9,293 nucleotides of DNA from JBOCEF01 sp047610385 (GTDB taxonomy: Bacteria > Pseudomonadota > Alphaproteobacteria > Rhodobacterales > Rhodobacteraceae). The translations under genes were made by a program, and so were the position numbers. The notes under the pieces were generated by a model. It was given only the letters and a program-made list of their open reading frames with translations, had not been told where the DNA came from and did not search any database. Positions 5,868 through 9,293 of the stretch are shown here, piece after piece. Each line of letters begins with the position of its first letter. Position 1 is the first letter of the stretch. The stretch lies in assembly GCA_047610385.1 (NCBI GenBank), contig JBLGAC010000077.1, forward strand, positions 1 through 9,293. The letters are read 5' to 3'.

Positions 5868-8345
5868 ATGCGTCGACCAAAATGGGCCATCGCGACCTAT
5901 GCTGTGCTTTTGCTGTTGGCAGTTGCCGCGGCGATACCGAATTTCCTGCCCTCAGCCCTGCGCGGTGCTTTGCCCGGCTGGGCAACTGGCGAAACTGTGG
6001 CGCTTGGCCTTGATCTTCAGGGGGGCGCGCATCTGTTGCTCGCGGTGAACCGCGCTGATCTTACGGCCGCGCGGTTGCAGACCCTGCGCGAAACCGTGGT
6101 GGCGGCGATGCGCGATCAGGGCCTGAAGCCCGCGACCATCCGCGCGGACGGCACCACGCTGACCGCGCCGGCGACCCCGGCTTTGGTGGTGGTGTTGCAA
6201 GCGGCCGCGGCTGAGACCGGCCAGCCCGGCACGCCGCAGGATTTCACCGTTGCGCTGGACGGCGAAACCGTGCGGGTTGCGCTGACCGAGGCGGGGCTTG
6301 ACCGCGCGGTCACGGACGCGGCGGATCGCAGCCTTGAGGTCATTCGCAACCGCGTTGATCAGGTCGGGGTGTCCGAGCCGGTGATCAACCGCGTCGGCGC
6401 CGACCGCATCTTGGTGCAGATGCCGGGGGTGCAGAACCCCGCGCAGCTGCGCGCGCTGCTCGGCTCCACCGCCAAGATGAGCTTTCAGATGGTCGCGTCA
6501 GGGCCGGGACCGCGGGTCTCCATGCTCAAGACCCGCGACGGCGATGAAACCATCCCCGTTGAAACCGCCGTGGCCCTGTCGGGGGACCGGTTGGAACACG
6601 CCGCGACCGGCTTTGAGCCAAAGACCGGACGCCCTATGGTCACCTTTGCCTTTGACCACCGCGGCGCGATGATCTTCGCGCAGATCACGGCCGCGAACAT
6701 AGGCAGGCGATTTGCGGTGGTGCTGGATGGCAAGGTCCTGACCGCACCGGTGATCCAGCAGGCGATCCCGGGTGGGCGCGGCCAGATCACCGGCGCATTT
6801 TCTGTTGCGGAGGCGCAGACCCTTGCCGTGCTGCTGAAATCGGGTGCGCTGCCCGCCTCGCTCGACATCATCGAAGAACGCAGCGTCGGTGCGGCGCTTG
6901 GTGCCGATTCCATCCGCTCGGGCCTCGTGACCGGCGGTGTGGGGCTGGCGCTGGTTGCGGCGATGATGATCGGCCTTTACGGCGGTTGGGGGCTTTTGGC
7001 CTGCGCTGGTCTGGGGCTGAACGTGATGCTGACGCTGACCGCGCTGGGGGTGCTGGGGGCGACGCTGACGCTGCCGGGCATCGCCGGGATCATCCTGTGC
7101 CTTGGCATTGCGGTGGACAGCAACATCCTGATCTTCAGCCGCATCCGCGAGGAAACCCGCAAAGGTGCGCCCGCCATCAAGGCCCTGACGCGGGGCTATG
7201 GGCAGGCTTGGGCCACGATCCTGGACGCCAACATCACGACATTGCTGGCGATGGTGCTGTTGTTCATGTTTGGCGCAGGCGCGGTCCGCGGTTTTGCCGT
7301 GAGCATGAGCTTGGGCATCTTGATTTCGATGTTCACCGCCGTGGTGCTGACGCGCTTTGTGGTCGAAGCGATCGTGCGGGCACGCAAGATGACGCGGCTT
7401 GAGATTCTGCCGCTTATCGGCCGCGTGCCTGCGCCGGGGGCGTTTTCGTTCATGCGCCGTGGGACGTTGGCGCTGGGGGTGTCGGCGCTGCTGTCGGTCG
7501 GATCGGTCGCGGTGCTTGCCTATCCCGGCCCGACCTTGGGGATCGATTTTACCGGCGGGGTTCAGATGGTGCTCCAGTCTCCCGCGCCGGTGCCGTTGGC
7601 AGAGCTGCGCGCTGCGATCTCAACCCTCGTGCCCGGCGATGCCGGTTTGCAGGCTTTTGGCGACGCGCGCGAAGTCTTGATCCGCGTGCAGGGCGAGGCG
7701 GGCCAAGCGACGGTCGCGGCGGTTGAAAAAGCGGCGGCGCAGGTCGCACCGCAGGCCCATTTTGCGCAGATTGACATGGTCGGCCCCACCGTCAGCGGCG
7801 AATTGGCAGCAACAGGGCTGCTGGCGCTCGGCCTCGCGGTGCTGGCGATGCTGGGCTATATCTGGGTGCGCTTTGACGGGCATTTCGCGGTTGGGGCGAT
7901 TGCAGTCCTGTTTCTTGATGTCACCAAGACGTTCGGGTTGATCGCCCTGATGGGGTGGGAGGTGAACCTGACCACCATCGTCGCGCTGCTGACGCTGATC
8001 GGCTATTCGGTGAATGACAAGGTGGTGGTCTATGACCGCATCCGCGAAATCCTTGCCGAAGGCGGCAGCAGGCCGCTGGCCGATGTGATTGATCAAAGCC
8101 TCAATCAGGTGCTGGCGCGGTGCATCTTCACCTCCGCCACCACGCTGCTGGCAATCGTGCCAATGGCGATCTGGGGTGGCCCTGCGGTCGCGGGCTTTGC
8201 CTTGCCGTTGATTGCCGGGGTGGTCATTGCAACGGCATCGTCGCTGTTCGTGGCGGGACCGGTGCTGAACTGGCTGGCGCGGCGCCAACACGCCGCGGCC
8301 GCGCCGTTGGCCCGGCCAGTTGCCCTTGGTGCGCAGGCCATGTGA
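5868..8345 (+). CDS. secDF: Fused protein translocase subunit SecD-SecF
   Basis: This single 825-residue polypeptide joins SecD (about 1-515) and SecF (about 520-825), the ion-driven partner that helps SecYEG-exported proteins finish crossing the membrane. SecD has a first helix at about 8-25, GLDLQGG at 47-53, a periplasmic P1 domain to about 340, then five helices with GIAVDSN (Asp417). SecF restarts with a helix at about 530-553, GIDFTGG at 558-564, a smaller periplasmic domain, then IGYSVND (Asp717) and LARCIFTS (Arg751). These Asp/Asp/Arg positions correspond to the proton-relay residues of characterised SecD and SecF, so the pump looks functional. The SecD half is shorter than E. coli SecD (615 residues), mainly in P1. 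The ATG at 5868 has AAGGA at 5855-5859, eight bases upstream. A TTG two codons earlier is less likely. It follows an antiporter and an exported protein instead of yajC, so it could be the cell's main SecDF or an extra copy. Confidence 0.95.
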   Translation: MRRPKWAIATYAVLLLLAVAAAIPNFLPSALRGALPGWATGETVALGLDLQGGAHLLLAVNRADLTAARLQTLRETVVAAMRDQGLKPATIRADGTTLTAPATPALVVVLQAAAAETGQPGTPQDFTVALDGETVRVALTEAGLDRAVTDAADRSLEVIRNRVDQVGVSEPVINRVGADRILVQMPGVQNPAQLRALLGSTAKMSFQMVASGPGPRVSMLKTRDGDETIPVETAVALSGDRLEHAATGFEPKTGRPMVTFAFDHRGAMIFAQITAANIGRRFAVVLDGKVLTAPVIQQAIPGGRGQITGAFSVAEAQTLAVLLKSGALPASLDIIEERSVGAALGADSIRSGLVTGGVGLALVAAMMIGLYGGWGLLACAGLGLNVMLTLTALGVLGATLTLPGIAGIILCLGIAVDSNILIFSRIREETRKGAPAIKALTRGYGQAWATILDANITTLLAMVLLFMFGAGAVRGFAVSMSLGILISMFTAVVLTRFVVEAIVRARKMTRLEILPLIGRVPAPGAFSFMRRGTLALGVSALLSVGSVAVLAYPGPTLGIDFTGGVQMVLQSPAPVPLAELRAAISTLVPGDAGLQAFGDAREVLIRVQGEAGQATVAAVEKAAAQVAPQAHFAQIDMVGPTVSGELAATGLLALGLAVLAMLGYIWVRFDGHFAVGAIAVLFLDVTKTFGLIALMGWEVNLTTIVALLTLIGYSVNDKVVVYDRIREILAEGGSRPLADVIDQSLNQVLARCIFTSATTLLAIVPMAIWGGPAVAGFALPLIAGVVIATASSLFVAGPVLNWLARRQHAAAAPLARPVALGAQAM

Positions 8346-8350
8346 CAGAC

Positions 8351-8387
8351 CGCGCCGGGGCCAAGCCTGCCTCGGCGCGAATTTTCT
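8351..8387 (+). terminator. Rho-independent terminator after secDF
   Basis: A 10-bp stem pairs CGCGCCGGGG (8351-8360) with CCTCGGCGCG (8370-8379), with one G-U pair and a 9-base loop, followed at once by AATTTTCT. It starts five bases after the secDF stop. It should end the antiporter / exported protein / secDF transcript and separates it from the permease gene downstream. Confidence 0.85.
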
Positions 8388-8402
8388 GACAGACCTTTGG
8401 TG

Positions 8403-8475
8403 CGCTTGGTCTTTTCTTGTCACAACTTCACTGAGTGTTTAAGATCATTCTCAGATTTCCTCAGTGGACCAAGCG
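8403..8475. promoter_or_regulatory. Nested inverted repeats around the permease promoter
   Basis: Outer arms CGCTTGGTC (8403-8411) and GACCAAGCG (8467-8475) are perfect 9-bp inverted repeats. Inner arms CACTGAG (8429-8435) and CTCAGTG (8460-8466) are perfect 7-bp inverted repeats, and the right-hand copies are contiguous. The left inner arm is part of the palindrome CACTGAGTG (8429-8437), which lies between the predicted -35 and -10 boxes. CTCAG at 8450-8454 offers an alternative partner for CTGAG. The layout suits a repressor or looping operator better than an RNA leader, because the outer left arm lies upstream of the predicted transcription start. Confidence 0.5.
8417..8445 (+). promoter_or_regulatory. 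Sigma70-type promoter for the SLC13 permease
   Basis: TTGTCA (8417-8422, five of six to consensus) is followed after a 17-bp spacer by TAAGAT (8440-8445, four of six). It lies between the secDF terminator and the permease start in a locally AT-rich stretch, which is where a promoter is needed. Transcription would start near 8452, leaving a leader of about 70 bases. Confidence 0.6.
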
Positions 8476-8521
8476 GCACTGCTTTCGCACGGCGCGGAGA
8501 TCACCGGAGCCCCATCAAGCC

Positions 8522-9293
8522 ATGTCTTTCGATCTTGCAGTCTTGGCGCCTTGGTTCGCCATGGCGCTTCTTTGCGGTGTGTTCATCGCGTTCGCGCTGG
8601 AGCTAAGGTCCCCCGACGTCATCGCGTTCTGCGGCGCGGTGGTGGCGCTTGCCACTGGGCTGGTTGATACCGGTGATCTGCTTGGGGCGATTGCCAATCC
8701 CGCCCCGGCCACAATCGGCGCCATGTTTGTGCTGAGCGCGGCTTTGGTGCGCACCGGCGTTCTGGAGGCTGTCAGCAAAGTGCTGGGCCGCCATGCCTCA
8801 GCGCATCCGACCCTGACGCTGGGGCTGTTTTTCGCCGCTGCCGCGGGTGCCTCGGTCTTTATGAACAACACGCCTGTGGTTATGGTGCTGATCCCGGTTG
8901 TGATCACACTGGCGCGAGAGATGAAGCTTGCGCCGTCGCATCTGCTTATCCCGCTGTCCTATATGGTCATTCTGGGTGGCACCTGTTCGCTGATCGGGAC
9001 ATCAACAAACCTGCTGGTCGACGGGATCGTGCGCAATATGGGGATGACGCCCTTTTCGTTGTTTGAAATCGCGCCCCTCGGGATCGTTGTGGCCATCGTT
9101 GGCGGGACCTTTCTGGCCTTCGCCGCCCCACGCCTGCTGCCAGTGCGCCAGACGGTCGGAGCATTTGAGGCAAAGCGTGATGAACGCACCTGGTTAGTGG
9201 AGCTGTTCATTCCCGCAGGCTCGGCCCTGATCGGCAAGACGGTGCCGCAGGTCGATGCATTTCGCACGGGTGGCAGCCGCGCCGTTGATCTAG
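8522..9293 (+). CDS. SLC13/DASS-type permease with TrkA-C domain (right-truncated by window)
   Basis: This open frame of 257 codons runs off the right edge. It encodes the first part of a divalent-anion/sodium symporter (SLC13/ArsB-like permease), an inner-membrane carrier for sulfate, carboxylates or similar anions. Two family signatures are visible: SVFMNNTPVV at 111-120 and LIGTSTNLL at 157-165, the paired Asn-Thr motifs that bind sodium and substrate in this fold. About six hydrophobic segments precede a soluble stretch, and WLVELFIPAGSALIGKTV (from residue 224) looks like the start of a TrkA-C (RCK_C) regulatory domain, which many bacterial members carry in the middle. The ATG at 8522 has GGAG at 8506-8509, twelve bases upstream, a little far but the best start. 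It is separated from secDF by a terminator and has its own promoter. The substrate cannot be told from this fragment. Confidence 0.88.
   Translation, partial: MSFDLAVLAPWFAMALLCGVFIAFALELRSPDVIAFCGAVVALATGLVDTGDLLGAIANPAPATIGAMFVLSAALVRTGVLEAVSKVLGRHASAHPTLTLGLFFAAAAGASVFMNNTPVVMVLIPVVITLAREMKLAPSHLLIPLSYMVILGGTCSLIGTSTNLLVDGIVRNMGMTPFSLFEIAPLGIVVAIVGGTFLAFAAPRLLPVRQTVGAFEAKRDERTWLVELFIPAGSALIGKTVPQVDAFRTGGSRAVDL

Noticed and set aside
7620..8423. A 267-codon minus-strand open frame opposite the SecF half
   Set aside because: It is an antisense shadow of secDF with Arg/Gln/His-rich sequence and it crosses the secDF terminator.

Overview
The window reads as high-GC alphaproteobacterial DNA, probably Rhodobacterales-like. 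This rests on codon use, the fused SecDF, the ExoD-family protein and the types of insertion sequence present; no rRNA or housekeeping marker is available to fix the taxon. It splits into an insertion-sequence graveyard (1 to about 1395) and an intact block of membrane-transport genes (1522 to 9293, running off the right edge).

The left 1.4 kb holds remnants of at least three, probably four, insertion sequences lying against one another. In order they are the right end of an IS3-family element (OrfB C-terminus, stop at 197, probable end at 258), the 3' half of a broken IS5-family (IS427-like) transposase (259-824, probable element end near 837), a short minus-strand scrap of an IS3-type OrfA (838-912), and a decayed plus-strand IS3-type OrfA/OrfB pair (about 903-1395). 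The IS5 remnant carries two near-identical 42-bp insertions exactly 200 bp apart. Their only two differences lie in the loop of a predicted hairpin. This is the most unusual structure in the window.

The minus strand then carries a two-gene unit transcribed leftwards: an ExoD-family membrane protein (4070-3441) whose stop overlaps the start of kup (3441-1522), a potassium/proton symporter. A 480-bp region without a convincing gene separates it from a divergent plus-strand unit. That unit is a calcium/sodium:cation antiporter (CaCA family, 4551-5471, probably TTG start), a 117-residue protein with a signal peptide that overlaps it by ATGA (5468-5821), and a fused SecD-SecF translocase subunit (5868-8345) ending in a clear rho-independent terminator (8351-8387).

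A new unit begins with a good sigma70-type promoter (8417-8445) set among nested inverted repeats. It drives an SLC13/DASS-type permease that reaches the start of a TrkA-C (RCK_C) domain before the window ends.

Apart from the insertion sequences and the small exported protein, every gene is a membrane protein, and most are ion-coupled transporters. A shared role in cation, pH or envelope homeostasis is a reasonable inference but is not shown by the sequence. The small exported protein sits where YajC normally precedes SecD but does not look like YajC. It is the best candidate in the intact region for something undescribed.
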